Assembly: GCA_025529335.1 (NCBI GenBank)
Contig: JAMYHX010000003.1
Span: forward strand, 303,592 to 367,591
Length of the DNA: 64,000 nt
Origin: Rhizopus sp. PT2906
Taxonomy: Eukaryota; Mucoromycota; Mucoromycetes; Mucorales; Rhizopodaceae
Direction: 5' to 3'
A program made the position numbers and the translations under genes. A model generated the notes under the pieces. It did not search any database. It was not told the DNA's origin and worked only from the letters and a program-made list of their open reading frames with translations. Shown here piece after piece: positions 34,593 through 45,892 of the stretch. Positions within the stretch are counted from its first letter, which is position 1, and every line of letters begins with the position of its first letter.

Positions 34593-35453
34593 TTAATAGT
34601 GTTGCTGTTGCCAACCTTTTCTTGAAAAGGGGTTTAGCTTCAGTCGAACCCTATCACAACATCCACCAGGCATACAACAAGGAAAGCAAGACCACCATAG
34701 ACGATGACACCAGTTCCAGATAGAAGGACTTATTTCGATAGAATGAGCTGTATTTATGGTACTGATGTATGAATAAACGTCATTATCGTCATCATTATCA
34801 TTGCTATGACTAATATGACTATAAGGTCGTTTAAAGTCAAGTATTGATTTTAATGCGACAGAGTCATTTCCAATTGATCTTAATAGATTTTTGACGATAG
34901 TTTCATTAATGATTAAAGCCGAAAAGAGGATAAAGGTAAAGAAAGGGTTAAATAGCTTAAATGGGTTGGTTGTAGAGCAAGATTCGATATAGAATACTGA
35001 TCGATTTAATTGTGCTATCAGATGAGTTGAACTATAGCAGTTTAGCACATAATGACCGTCATCATTCTCAGTTGGTATCAGTCTCCATTGGTATAACTGT
35101 TTATCGTACATAAAGTTGAATTCCTCTGTTGATAACGTAATCTCTATGTTATTCTCACTATTCTTCAATATCATCTTATGCCAATCCTTGTCGATCAGCC
35201 TCCATAGTGCTGTCTTTCGATTATCATGGATTGTATTGTCCTGCTTATTGTAATAATATAGTATCTCTTTCTTGACATTGGTAACCATGATATCTTTCTT
35301 TTCTTTGTCATGTTCAATGTATAATTCTATCATCTTATTGTGACTAATACTAGTGTTGTTGCTATTGGTTCCAATTGAATGTCTTTCTGTTGTTGGAATA
35401 GGCTTTGGTATACTGATGTCATTCTCTCTTGCGATTATATTCGAGAAGCTCAT
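34593..35453 (-). CDS. tubby C-like/DUF6593-like protein with Cys-rich tail
   Basis: An intronless frame of 286 aa. The middle (~60-205) alternates short beta-strand-like stretches (EILYYYNKQDNTIHDNR, TALWRLIDKDWHKMILK, YQWRLIPTENDDGHYVLNCY, then a hydrophobic FFTFILFSALIINETIVKN helix). This pattern is that of the tubby C-terminal/LURP-one/scramblase-like fold seen in fungal DUF6593 proteins. The C-terminus is unusual: WWSCFPCCMPGGCC gives five clustered cysteines, a possible palmitoylation or membrane-binding patch. No signal peptide. The biochemical role is unknown; assignment rests on fold-like pattern, not on a search. Confidence 0.6.
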   Translation of the reverse strand: MSFSNIIARENDISIPKPIPTTERHSIGTNSNNTSISHNKMIELYIEHDKEKKDIMVTNVKKEILYYYNKQDNTIHDNRKTALWRLIDKDWHKMILKNSENNIEITLSTEEFNFMYDKQLYQWRLIPTENDDGHYVLNCYSSTHLIAQLNRSVFYIESCSTTNPFKLFNPFFTFILFSALIINETIVKNLLRSIGNDSVALKSILDFKRPYSHISHSNDNDDDNDVYSYISTINTAHSIEISPSIWNWCHRLWWSCFPCCMPGGCCDRVRLKLNPFSRKGWQQQHY

Positions 35454-35795
35454 AATTAGAGAGAAAGAAAGAAAGAAATATGAAGAAATATAAAATAGTT
35501 ATTTTAAGAAAGTTGCACATGAGTTACAATAATCAAAAAAAAGGAAATCACCTTTCTTTGGCTTTAAAAAAGGCGGCGGTATACATGGGCGTACATATCG
35601 TTTTCTATTTTACAGTGCATGTCGTACTTTGAAAAAGTATGCTGTCGACATGATATAATGTTGATGCACATTGGACTTACTGTTGCGCGCGTCTTGATCA
35701 TAATATTTTGTTATAGTGAAGGCTTTATTTTTATATAGTTTAATGACAACATATATGTTTATATATTCAATTCCTCATCCTTTTCAATTATTTAT
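35454..35795. other. intergenic, nothing recognised
   Basis: Short spacer between two minus-strand genes: promoter side of the DUF6593-like gene and 3' side of the OSCP gene. AT-rich, no open frame of note. Confidence 0.5.
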
Positions 35796-36667
35796 TTAAA
35801 CAGAATCTAAGATTAAATGTGTTAGAACCATTCCTTTTGTATTTATCCTTTTCTCTTTACCAGTGATCAACTTGTTCAACTTGGCAAGTTTAGAAGAAAC
35901 AGTCAAGTCAATGCTCTTGTCTCCAATTTCAACCAAGATACCACCAAGAATATCGGGCTTAACCTTGTTGGAAACAAGGAGCTTCTTGCCTTCAGCAAGG
36001 TTGCTCTTTTGAAGGGAATCAACAATCTTGTTCAAAGCAGCCTTTTCCAAGGGCTATTATATCACAGCTATTAGTAATAAGCTTGGGCACTTTATATATA
36101 TAAACCCACCTTGGCTGAAGTAACAACGAGTGGCAATTCATTACGGTGAGCACTCATCAATTCACTGTAGGCTTCAATCACCTTGTCAAGGGTGTTCAAA
36201 CGACCATTTTCGGCCAAAACTTCGAGCAAGTTGTTGGTCAATTCACTGGGCTTACCAACCTTCTTGGCAACATCACTAAGGCCATTCAACTTGGTAGCAC
36301 GAGGAACAGTGGGGTTTTCCAAAAAGCTCTTGAAAGCAGTGTCCTTCTTGATGGCTTGGCCAAATGTGTTGAGGTCCTTCTCAACAGCTTCAAGATTGTT
36401 CTGACGGGCAGCAGCAGTGTAAAGTGCAGTAGCATAACGACCTTCAAGACCGTAAAGGGTGATGGGAGCCTAATTGAAAATGTCATTTGAGGTTAATGTC
36501 ATGCATCGTTTTATCTAGTCTCTCTTTTTTTTACCTTGACTGAAGCAGCAGCGTAACCACGAGCCAACTAAGAATGACAATTAGAACATTTCTGGTTTTT
36601 TAGTAAAGTTCAAAAGGTATTTTACCTTGGGGACAGCAGTTGTCAAACGAGTGAATCGAGAAGCCAT
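35796..36667 (-). CDS. ATP5: mitochondrial ATP synthase OSCP (delta) subunit
   Basis: Four exons (36667-36626, 36567-36535, 36469-36110, 36053-35796) give 230 aa. The N-terminus MASRFTRLTTAVPKLARGYA is a typical cleavable mitochondrial presequence; exons 1-2 encode it. The body matches OSCP: PITLYGLEGRYATALYTAA, LNELLEVLAENGRL-like NNLLEVLAENGRLNTLDKV, and the C-terminal KVKPDILGGILVEIGDKSID. OSCP joins the peripheral stalk to F1 and keeps it from rotating with the rotor. Codon use is regular and strongly biased to frequent codons, as expected for a highly expressed gene. Length fits the family. Confidence 0.95.
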
Positions 36668-37118
36668 TGTTATACTTTAAGCTAATGTATAAAAAAGAGC
36701 AATATTTTCAAGCTTAAACACCCCCCACACACACAAAAATTGTATCAGGGCCTGCTGGTAACAAAAAAATCTAGCGCCAACGATGACGTGGAAGCCAAGT
36801 CGGATGTTAAAAAATTAGTGGCTGGGGAATTTGTATGCAAAAAGTGCGAAAGCTGAAACCAATTAAGCTGACAAGGACGATAGCATTATACTTTATGTAT
36901 GTGATAGATCCCAGAGATAAGATCACAAACAGTGTAATATTTTCTTTTATTTGTACTTGCAAAGAACAACTTCCTTATCCTTTTACCCTACAAAAATAAC
37001 GGATCAGGGAATTGTAACAATAGTGGTGAACTTTTTATCTCTATTTGATTTTATGCTTAAAGAATGGTTGAGTCTTCATTTCATAAAACAGGTAAATAAT
37101 TAGTTTTTATTATCAAAA
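36668..37118. other. intergenic, nothing recognised
   Basis: Promoter side of the OSCP gene and 3' side of the farnesyl diphosphate synthase gene. A C-rich CACACAC run lies near 36720-36735. No further feature. Confidence 0.5.
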
Positions 37119-38430
37119 TTATTTTGTACGCTTGTAAATCTTATCCATGAACTCAATAAAGACTTGCTTCTTAAGGCCAACAGATTCATCCAATTGTTCA
37201 ATGAGAGCAGTCAACTCACGATAAGACTTTTCTTCATAAGCCTTGTATGTTCCTTCAATGTCAAGATCAATGTATAACTGCTTAACTTTGGCTTCGGCTT
37301 CAGAGTCCTTCTTGCCATAGTTTTCATCCAAGATCTTGCGTTGTTCAGGGTTAGCTTTGGCCAAAGCTTGGTTGATTAACCAAGAGCACTTGTTGTCCAT
37401 AATATCTGTACCAATCTTGCCAATGACTTCAGGAGCACCGTAACAGTCAAGATAATCATCTTGAACTTGGAAGTATTCGCCTAAAGGAATCAAGATGTCG
37501 TGTGCACTCTTGAATGCCTTCTCATCCTTGATACCAACCATGTACATTCCCAAGGCAACAGGGAGATAGAAAGAATAATAAGCAGTCTTGTAAATGACAA
37601 TGAATTGATGTCTATATTGTAAATAATTAGTTTTCGTGTACTAAAAGACCGACAATGCTGTTACTTTTTGACAGAGAATTTGCTCAAATCAACATGGTCC
37701 TCAGGGGCAGTAATGAGATCACAGAGTTGACCGAGTTCAGTTTGGAAAGTAACCTAGTGATGATCTTAGTGAATGCATAAACTCACTCATGTACGCCCTT
37801 ACCTCATGGAACAATTCAACGAGTTCAATATAATAATCTGTATTTCTGAAATATTTCTTCAAAAAGATGTAGATGCAAGATTCAAGAATGAAGGCATCAT
37901 TGATAGCAACCATACCAACGCCCTCAGTCTTATACCAACAGGGTTGTCCACGACGAGTGATGGATGCGTCCATGATATCATCAGAAACCAAGAAGAAAGC
38001 TTGAAGCTACAAATAAAATGTAAATACATTCTCCTCTTTCCTTTTTATACTACTTACGAATTCAACAAGCCAACCAAGGACGGTGGCCTTGAAGATATCG
38101 TCTTCAGTGACTGATTCTCCCTTCAAGATACGAACAGTGTCGACAACAGAGATACCACGGTTCAATTTACCTGTAAATTGATAAGATACTATACTCTGAT
38201 ACAAACATGATCTACTTTACCACCAGGGACGTTATAAAACAAGTTCTGATAAAGAGTCAAAACACACGCGTTAGCTCATGATGATTCATCTTTACCTTCT
38301 TTGTCCATTCATAAGCATCTTCAGGCATGTTGTATTTTCTAAGCTCAGCAAGGACCTCATCTGCTAAAGTGGGAAAGACAGAGAGGAAAGCTTTTCTGTT
38401 TTCTTCCTTTTGTAACTTGACAGCAACCAT
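37119..38430 (-). CDS. ERG20: farnesyl diphosphate synthase
   Basis: Six exons (38430-38296, 38245-38221, 38170-38058, 38006-37803, 37753-37665, 37611-37119) give 352 aa. It condenses DMAPP/GPP with IPP to FPP, the branch point to sterols, dolichol, haem A and, in Mucorales, carotenoids and trisporoid mating signals. Both aspartate-rich motifs are present: DDIMD (~100-104) and DDYLD (~240-244). Two phenylalanines at -5 and -4 before the first motif set the C15 product length. GGKLNRG, KKHQFIVIYKTAYYSFYLP and a KRTK end are also typical. Exon 2 is only 25 nt. The leader is pyrimidine-rich. Codon bias is strong, pointing to high expression. Confidence 0.96.
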
Positions 38431-39195
38431 ATTCACGAATAAACAAGGAAAATAAAGTGTGCGTTTTTTTTTTTCTGTTCCCTGTACCTTCCTTTGATCA
38501 GGTTTATAAAAACTCAGCCAGCCCAGCTTCGGCTCAAGTCACAGACAGTAAAGTTTTTTGATCAACTTTTTTCTCTGTTGTATCACAACCCCTGATTCTT
38601 TTGCAGTGAAGTAAAAGGCAAAAATTGATATGCACTAGGTTCATCATTCATCTTCTCCTTCCATGTTTTCTTTTTGCCTTGTTTGTCCTTTTGAACATTT
38701 GGGAACCCTGTTGCAAATCAAACTTTCCTTCTAGTAAAGCAACAGTGCCATTTTGACACTAGCTATTGGCATGCACAATAATAGGCTTATATAAATAGAA
38801 TGGAAAAAAAAAAAAAAAAATGGCCTATTTGAATAAACCTTTAAAACCTGTTTTTTAACCATATCTTATTTTAGAAGTACATAAAATCAAACCAAGTGCG
38901 TTGATTAGTTTTGCGAAACAGTCGTGGGTGTTTCTATAAGCGTGCTGATCCTTTTTAGTAAGTCAGGCACGGATAGCATGAACTAGTGAGAATAACATTA
39001 TTATGCACAATAAATAATAAACATGGAAAAAGAAAACGAGCGCTCTCATAGAGTATATTTGTGTGTGTGTGTGTGTGTGTGTAAAGAGAATAGTGTATAT
39101 CTGTATTACGGAATAAGAAAGTCTAAACGGTGTTTACGATGAAACACGCTTGTGTTTAAATTACAAGTGTACACAAACAAGTCTGTAATTTACAT
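38431..39195. other. intergenic with GT microsatellite
   Basis: Promoter region of the ERG20 gene and 3' flank of the LysM gene. Besides the GT run it holds a poly-A tract near 38804-38820. No coding stretch. Confidence 0.5.
39061..39082. repeat. (GT)n microsatellite
   Basis: Eleven GT units without interruption. Confidence 0.9.
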
Positions 39196-40339
39196 TTATT
39201 CGTAGACGCCATTAGGAACAATACGCTTACAACCATATGCACTTCTTCCAGCATTACAGTCTTGGTAAGTCTTGCAACTATAAAAAGAGTTAGTTTGGTT
39301 TACAGATTGATTACAAGTAACTTACCATCTGATACAGTAGGTAGAATCGTTGGGTTCAATCATGTTTACGTAGTATCTATAGCCGTAACACATGGATAAT
39401 GGAGGAGAACCTCTGCCGTGGTTATCATACTGTCCGCCTTCGTCTTGGGAAGAAAGCTCCCATAAAGAAGGTTCGAATTTGCCAGTGACCTGAACATAAC
39501 CAGCTTGATTATCAGCGTAGTAGTGAGCAGTCTTGATGAAACCAACTGGCAAAGTGCGAGCACCAGGGGCTTTCACGTTAGGTCTGGTGCAGAATGCAGC
39601 AGCACTCTTTTCAGAGTTTGCAATGGCATCCTTATCTACAACACCACCATTATCTTCCTTGTTTCCGGGACTTCTGGGTAAGAAAATACAAAAGTCTTGG
39701 CCGCTGGAAAGTTGAGCTGTCAAACCATAGTTGTAGGTGTAGGTAGGTGTTGCGGCTGTTGATGTCGTTGTGGTAGTAGTAGTGGTAGTAGTAGTAGGAG
39801 CTGTCGTTGTAGGCTTCATTGCAGCGTTAGTTGGCTTTTGCTTTGATGTAATGGCTGTGCTCTTGGAAACCTTTTTGGTAGTAATCGTCTTCTTAGTGGT
39901 GGTCTTCTTCTTAGTAGTAGTAGTCTTCTTCTTGATGGTGACCTTCTTCTTAGTAGTGGTCTTTTTCTTTGTGGTTGTCTTCTTCTTGATAGATTGTTTG
40001 GAAATGCCTGTTTTGATACAAAGCTTTTGACCAGGCTTGACATTACTGCACTTGGAATTGACTATATAAATGAATTAGAAAAGTCCACACGAATGAATTA
40101 CTTCAACTTACGGTTGGCGTTCAATTTGTGCAATACGCTAGTAGAAACATGTGCATGTTTGGCAATTAAACTACACTTTAAAGAAATAAGGATCAATAAA
40201 TGAAGATGAATGTATTTTAATGATAGCATACGGATTTATCTGAAGAAGTAACAGTATACTTTTGAACACAAGAGGGAGCTGCATCTACAGTAAGAAATGC
40301 TGCTATACATGCAACAGCAATTGCAATGGGTGTACGCAT
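39196..40339 (-). CDS. secreted LysM protein with Lys/Thr linker and unknown C-terminal domain
   Basis: Four exons (40339-40232, 40175-40112, 40061-39326, 39277-39196) give 329 aa. A signal peptide (MRTPIAIAVACIAAFLTVDA) precedes one LysM domain (CVQKYTVTSSDKSCSLIAKH, then VLHKLNAN and CSNVKPGQKLCIK), predicted to bind chitin or its oligomers. A linker of ~75 residues is built from repeated TTKKK units and then a Thr run. The C-terminal ~165 residues have eight cysteines and motifs SGQDFCIFLPRSPG, AFCTRPNVKAPGA and CYGYRYYVNMIEP; I do not recognise this domain by name, though similar secreted proteins are, to my memory, common in Mucorales. It probably acts in the cell wall or outside the cell; a role in masking chitin is possible but unproven. 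Confidence 0.8.
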
Positions 40340-42241
40340 TATTATTAAAGGAAAGTAATGAGTTACAAAGGAAGGAGAGAGAGAGAATAGAGAATAAAGA
40401 AATGCCCACTAGGGTTTTTATATTTGCTTGATAGTTACACATATTACTTGACAGTGATACTGATTACCAAATATTGATCAAGTTCATTATTTCATGTGCT
40501 TGTATTCAATTTATTTTTAGCTCAGAGAAAAGAGTGATGTGTTTATAGAAAAGGAGAACTACTTTAATGCATGAAGCTAACTTTTCTTACTACCTTATTT
40601 TAGTATCATAGCCAACAGCTCACTTGGACGGAGTAACATTGAAGTACTATTTTTAAATACTTGGGCGATCATGAAAAAGGGATCAAATAGTCATAATATT
40701 CTAAATTTGGTAATGAGCCATGTCTTATTGTTGTCTTTTTTAGGCAAGATGTTAGACATGTAACACGGTGTCTTACTTTATTCTTAAACGTGATCCACAC
40801 CTCTGCTTTGATTTGGTTTACAGCTGTAGTTTCTAGGCCCATAGCGATAGACCATAAGGAGGGAAGAAGTTATAAAAGGAATTGTCTAGGAGTAGGTCTT
40901 TTTTTAATTCTGGATCAAGAACGTCTATGATTCATTTATTCTACATTTAAAAGTACATTGGATATAAAATTAGGTAATTATGAAGCAAAAGAAAGAGCTG
41001 ATCATAAAGTAACTCTTTATATTCACGTTCTACAAAGACTTCTCTGGAAAGTCTCATAAAAAAAAAAAGAAAAGGTGCTTTCTTATTTTAAAGCTGCTGT
41101 TTGCTCAGGAGACACAGCAATCTATAGACGCCTATTTTCCTGCTCACTTTTAGTAATTAAGCCATAGTTTTGCACAACCGGGTTATGGTGTACAGGAAAG
41201 ATCATCTGTATTTGACGGCATCCCTTAGATATACCATGGCCAGAATCCATTTGAAGTTTGCCAGAAGCGACACATATATCAGCCTCTGACCACCCGCAAA
41301 GCGTCCTTCTTTCTCTTTTAGTTGTAACCTGCAGAAGGAGTGCATTTAATGGATTGTTATTCTTTACGATAGACATACTGATTTGTTCTTCACACAACTA
41401 ATTATGACAAGATAAAACGCATAAATATATATAATGGAGAATTTTAGCCAGGGAGTTGAAGAGATTTTGACTTGAACATTCTGCTACAATTTCTAAGACA
41501 TTTCTAAAAAAAACTCAAAAACGTCCCAAGCCCGTGGCTCTTTTTTTTCTTATCGTTACTGTGGGGTAGGATTAGACTGATCCAAAGACCATAATACGCT
41601 TCGGTGATAAAGGACTTTGAAAGTCAGCGATACCATAGAACTTCAGAGCTATCCTTGCCTCTTAATGAATAATGACACTTGTGCTACTGCCTTCAACACG
41701 TCCGTCACAACAGATGATACTATTACCTACGCTTCATGCATAATGGCATATTGGATAAGTGAACGCATAAAGCATGCAGATTAATTTAATAATATAATCT
41801 CTAGCCAGGATATTTCTTCATAAAGAACTATGTATATGTTCCTTTTTAATTAGTAAACAATAGCAAAGCTTGCAACCCTTCATTCATTCTATTCCTGACA
41901 GTAAGCCAATAATAGACTATAAAGTTGAAAACTACCTTTCTTTTCTTCTTGACCTTTGACAATATACAGCTACAACTATCGAGAGCATTGTATTGAAGTT
42001 TTAATTCACAAATATAATCCATGTGATTGTACCCAGAGAAAACACTTTCAATATAGCTCGAAAGTACAAAATGAACCCAACCATAACTTTCTTGTATATA
42101 CTTGGCATAAAAGTATAAGAGAGCTTTGATATTATTTTTCTTTCTCAACATTACATAATTATCCATTTTATTGGAAGGCACTGTACAAAAGAAGGAAAAA
42201 AAGAAAAAAAGAGTCAATGAACTATGTACTATGATGCGATG
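40340..42241. other. 1.9-kb region, weak coding traces only
   Basis: On the minus strand 41376-41122 reads through RRTLCGWSEADICVASGKLQ and GHGISKGCRQIQM, which looks protein-like but has a weak start and no joined exons; it may be a decayed repeat-family gene. 42217-41846 is open but rich in Phe and Tyr and unconvincing. The remainder has AT-rich DNA only. The LysM gene promoter lies at 40340-40430 with a TATATAAA-like box near 40417. Confidence 0.3.
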
Positions 42242-45126
42242 CTAGTTTGTTGGAGGTGTTTCAGCTCCTGAGTCATTAGCTATATATAAAGCGAATAGTT
42301 TAGATTTTGTCTTTCGATCCATGGCAGTATATTACCTGATGTTTCTGATTGTTGATGAGGTGAATACTGCATTGGCTCCATCATCACAGGCCTTTGCATC
42401 ATCATGGGTGGCCCACCCGCATTATTCATCATCATTTCAGGTGGATAGCGCATCATCATGGGCGCTCCTGTAGATGCATCAGTATGATGATTGATTTTAG
42501 TGTTTAGTCTTACCTTGATATTGATATACCTGTGGAGGCATGCCTTGAGGGACCATGGGCGACCTCTGTGGTGAAGGGAATCCTTGAGGGAATGGTGATC
42601 CATCTAGTACATAGTATTGAGTTTGGCTTTATTATCTCTTGTTATTATACTTACGAGGTGATACGTTAGCCATTTGTGGACTATAAGCAGCAGTAGGAGG
42701 CACTGCATTAGGAGGCATTGGTGCGGATATGGGTACATTAGAAACAAACTATACAGACACAATTAGCTATTAGTTTAGAGATAAAGATTTTTACTTGCCT
42801 GAGGACTCATATAAGGCACGCCTTGTTGTACAGCCATCTGAGGTACGCCAGAAACATACTAGTAAAGTTTAGTTTAAACTGACGGTTATTCAATTCATGC
42901 TTTTACCTGAGGATACCGATATTGAGGGTAAGCATAACCGTAACCTGGAGACGGATAACCGCCAAATACATCTTTATCATACACATTGAATTGGCTAAAT
43001 TGAACTCGATAAGATTTACTGCCAAAAGGCCATGTGGGTCCAATAGAATTGGCACTAGCGCTCTTTTTTATGAAAGATGGTTTGAAGGCCTCCTTCATCG
43101 TTATTTTATCATTGCCTAAATTTTTCTTTGGATGCTTGTTTCCAAAAAATGAGTGTGGATCATCTTGCTGCACTGATGCAGTTAAACTGCCTGGAATAAA
43201 TGCAGCAGCAGATGGATTGGGTTTGAACGAAGATGCCTTTGCGTTCAGCTTGAATGTAGATCCTGTAGTTGAACTAGTATTTGTCGTGTTTTGAGATGGA
43301 GCGGGCGTATTTGCTTTGTTTGTATTAGTGGTAGCATCTGCAGCAGATGTAGCGCTTGCTGCTTGAGAAGGTAAAGGTGATTTGGCTTGTATAGGGGAGC
43401 TTTTCTTTACCGGTTCTGTAGCTGCTTGGGCTGGTGTTGGAGTGGTGGCGCTAGGGGGTGTTGACAGTTCTGGCTTTTTCTTTTTCTCGTCAGGAGACAC
43501 AGATCCTAGTGAGGATGTACTCATAGCAGGAGAAGATTTCTTTCCTTTAGACAGTAGCGGGACTAGATCTGCAGGAACTGGAACATTCAACTTGAAGGTC
43601 TGATGGAACATCTTCAGTTCAGCCAATCTTCCGTCCTTTTCTTTCTTTTGCAACGCTTGCTTCTTTGCATTGAGCTTGTCTTTTTCCATCATGGCAAAAT
43701 GCTTGAATGTGCTGGCTATTTCTGATTCAATTCGCTTTGGTGGTTCGTTGTCTTTTGTCTTTAGGGCTATTATTAATACTGGGTAAAGACTTTATTTTTA
43801 GTATTTACCTTTTCTTGGCCTTTTTCGTTAGATTCTCTGCGTGTAGTAGGTAAGTTGGCGATAGGTGAAGGGTTTGATCCAGCAGACTTTGGGAGATCTG
43901 AGGTGATGATCTTATTGATCGATTTGTTGTTACTCTTTGTTTCCTTTTTGGCTTGCTGAACATTCTGTTCTTGGCTTTGTTGGGATTGTTTACGAAGAGC
44001 TGGAGGTATGTACTTGTTACCATCTCTAACAACAGCACCGTACAAATCCTCTTCATCTAAACCACTATCATCAATTGAAATACCGCGTTCTTCCAATATG
44101 TGTACATTGGTCGCTGCAGACTATCATTGATGTTAAATCAACTTTTTCATGCGACGTCATATGCTTGCTTACCTTTTGAATTTCATTAGCTACCTGTATA
44201 GCCTTCTTTTCACGATCCTTAAATCCAGGAGCTGATCTATTTAAAGGAGTTGTATATATTTCTTCATCAAAATCTGTCTTCAATCCAAACAACTTTTCAT
44301 TGACAGCAAATTGATCCCAAGTGGTTCCTCCAGAGGATTCCAGATCACCATCCAAAAGACCCAAGGCATTATCTTCATCGGTTGGTGCCCACTTGTGTAA
44401 TTCTCTTTCTTTTATTTCCAACTTTCCTGTAATATCCGCGTCTGTCTTGAATGCTATATTAAAAAGAGAAGGGAAAATTATGCAAAATTAGTCACGTACG
44501 TGTATTTTATCAACCATGACTTACTGTTACGCTCCGAGGCAGCGTCGGTCAAGTCAACAGAAGCGACTGTAATTTCCACCAAATCCTTTGAGTAGATGAG
44601 CAAGTTGTTTATGATTGGGTTTGGATTGGTCTTGTCTTTGTCAATAGGAGCCAGAGGATCAAATATTTTCTGAGCCAGACTCAAAGCAATTGCCAGATCA
44701 CCCTCCGTAGAAGCACCGTGAAATATACCTCTAAACTTACAACCATTCTTGACGGTAGCTTCAACAATGGCACCCTTTTAGGAGTAAAAAACAAATGAAT
44801 ACATTTAACAAACAATGATTTGTCTGCTTACTATCATGTTTCCGAGCAAGAAGAGCATTCTGTCGTGCATTTCTTTTGCTGAAGCTTGATCTTCTACAAC
44901 AACTTCACTTGGATTGGAATGCGCGTTATAATTATTATTACGTTGTGATGGGTTATTTGCTGGCCATTTCTTTACATTATTATTATTGGTATTGTTGTTG
45001 TTATTTCCTCTATTGTAATAATTAATACATTTTCTTTTTAAAGAAGGTCATTTCTAACCTTTGTTGCTTGAGATGAGGGCCTGTGCCAGTTTCTTGTTTC
45101 TTTCCCTGTGTTTTTGAGAAAGCCAT
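42242..45126 (-). CDS. ataxin-2/Pbp1 homologue
   Basis: Eleven exons (45126-45059, 45009-44832, 44774-44525, 44453-44173, 44120-43809, 43758-42907, 42858-42799, 42748-42655, 42603-42514, 42467-42336, 42279-42242) give 784 aa. The Lsm-like part has DRMLFLLGNMIGAIVEATVK and GIFHGASTEG; the LsmAD part has TTWDQFAVNEKLFG and ERGISIDDSGLDEEDLYGAV. A PAM2 motif for poly(A)-binding protein follows (SSFKPNPSAAAFIPG). The C-terminus is Met/Pro/Gln-rich low complexity. In yeast Pbp1 acts with Pab1 in mRNA stability, stress granules and TORC1 control. Intron 1 uses a GTTAGA donor and intron 7 is of GC-AG type (CAG/GCAAGT). The acceptor of intron 5 was chosen to keep the frame. Confidence 0.88.
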
Positions 45127-45892
45127 GACGTTGATTAACAAAGTTGTACTTGTTGTTATGAGTTCGTGTTGTACAAAGACGATAAAAAAAAGGGAGAGAA
45201 TGGGTGAGCTTCCTGCAGAAAAAAAAAAAAAAGTCTGTTTCGTTTTCAAGTTCAGATTAAAATATTTTTGTTCCCCCCTTCCCCTTTTAAGGCATTCATT
45301 TTCATAATGTAACAAGTTTAATTGCGCTATCTATTCAATTGAGAATACTTTATATGTATATAAACGTTGCTTTGTCATAGTGCACTCTACTTTCAGATCT
45401 TTAGGTTATCTTTTTTGGATGAGTTCAATTTTCTTTTTAGATAGAAGGATATGCTTTTTAGACAGATGAGTAATTGATCACTCTGAAAGCATCGTGAGGA
45501 GAGAATAGGTGGTTCAAAGTCGAGTTACGGCTTTCTGATAAACCTTTGAATTCAATCAATATTTCACGCCACTGCCATAAACTAAAAGGCGCTAATGTGA
45601 TGTCTATGACAAAAAGAAAGCTGTCCTGTTTTTTTAAGGATACCAACAGAGACAATATAATAAAGTTTTACAAGGTGAAAATAAATTAACTTTACACGGT
45701 AGTCGTTTCCTGTCATTCAAGAAATAGTCTTCGATATGTGGTCAAGAAGTAAGGCTCGTAAATTTTCGCTTTATTCAAATATTGACATTCTTAAATGGGT
45801 ACTTTAAAGCAAAAAGTTGATTGCGTACTTATACACTTGATAATTGGTAAAGTAAAAAGGGGTACATTCTAGAAGATACTGATAAAGAGGAG
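45127..45892. other. intergenic, nothing recognised
   Basis: Promoter side of the ataxin-2 gene, then AT-rich DNA up to the DIRS-like element. Open frames here are short and low complexity. Confidence 0.5.

Noticed and set aside
39770..40030. Plus-strand Val/Phe-rich open frame
   Set aside because: It is the antisense of the Lys/Thr repeat linker of the LysM gene.
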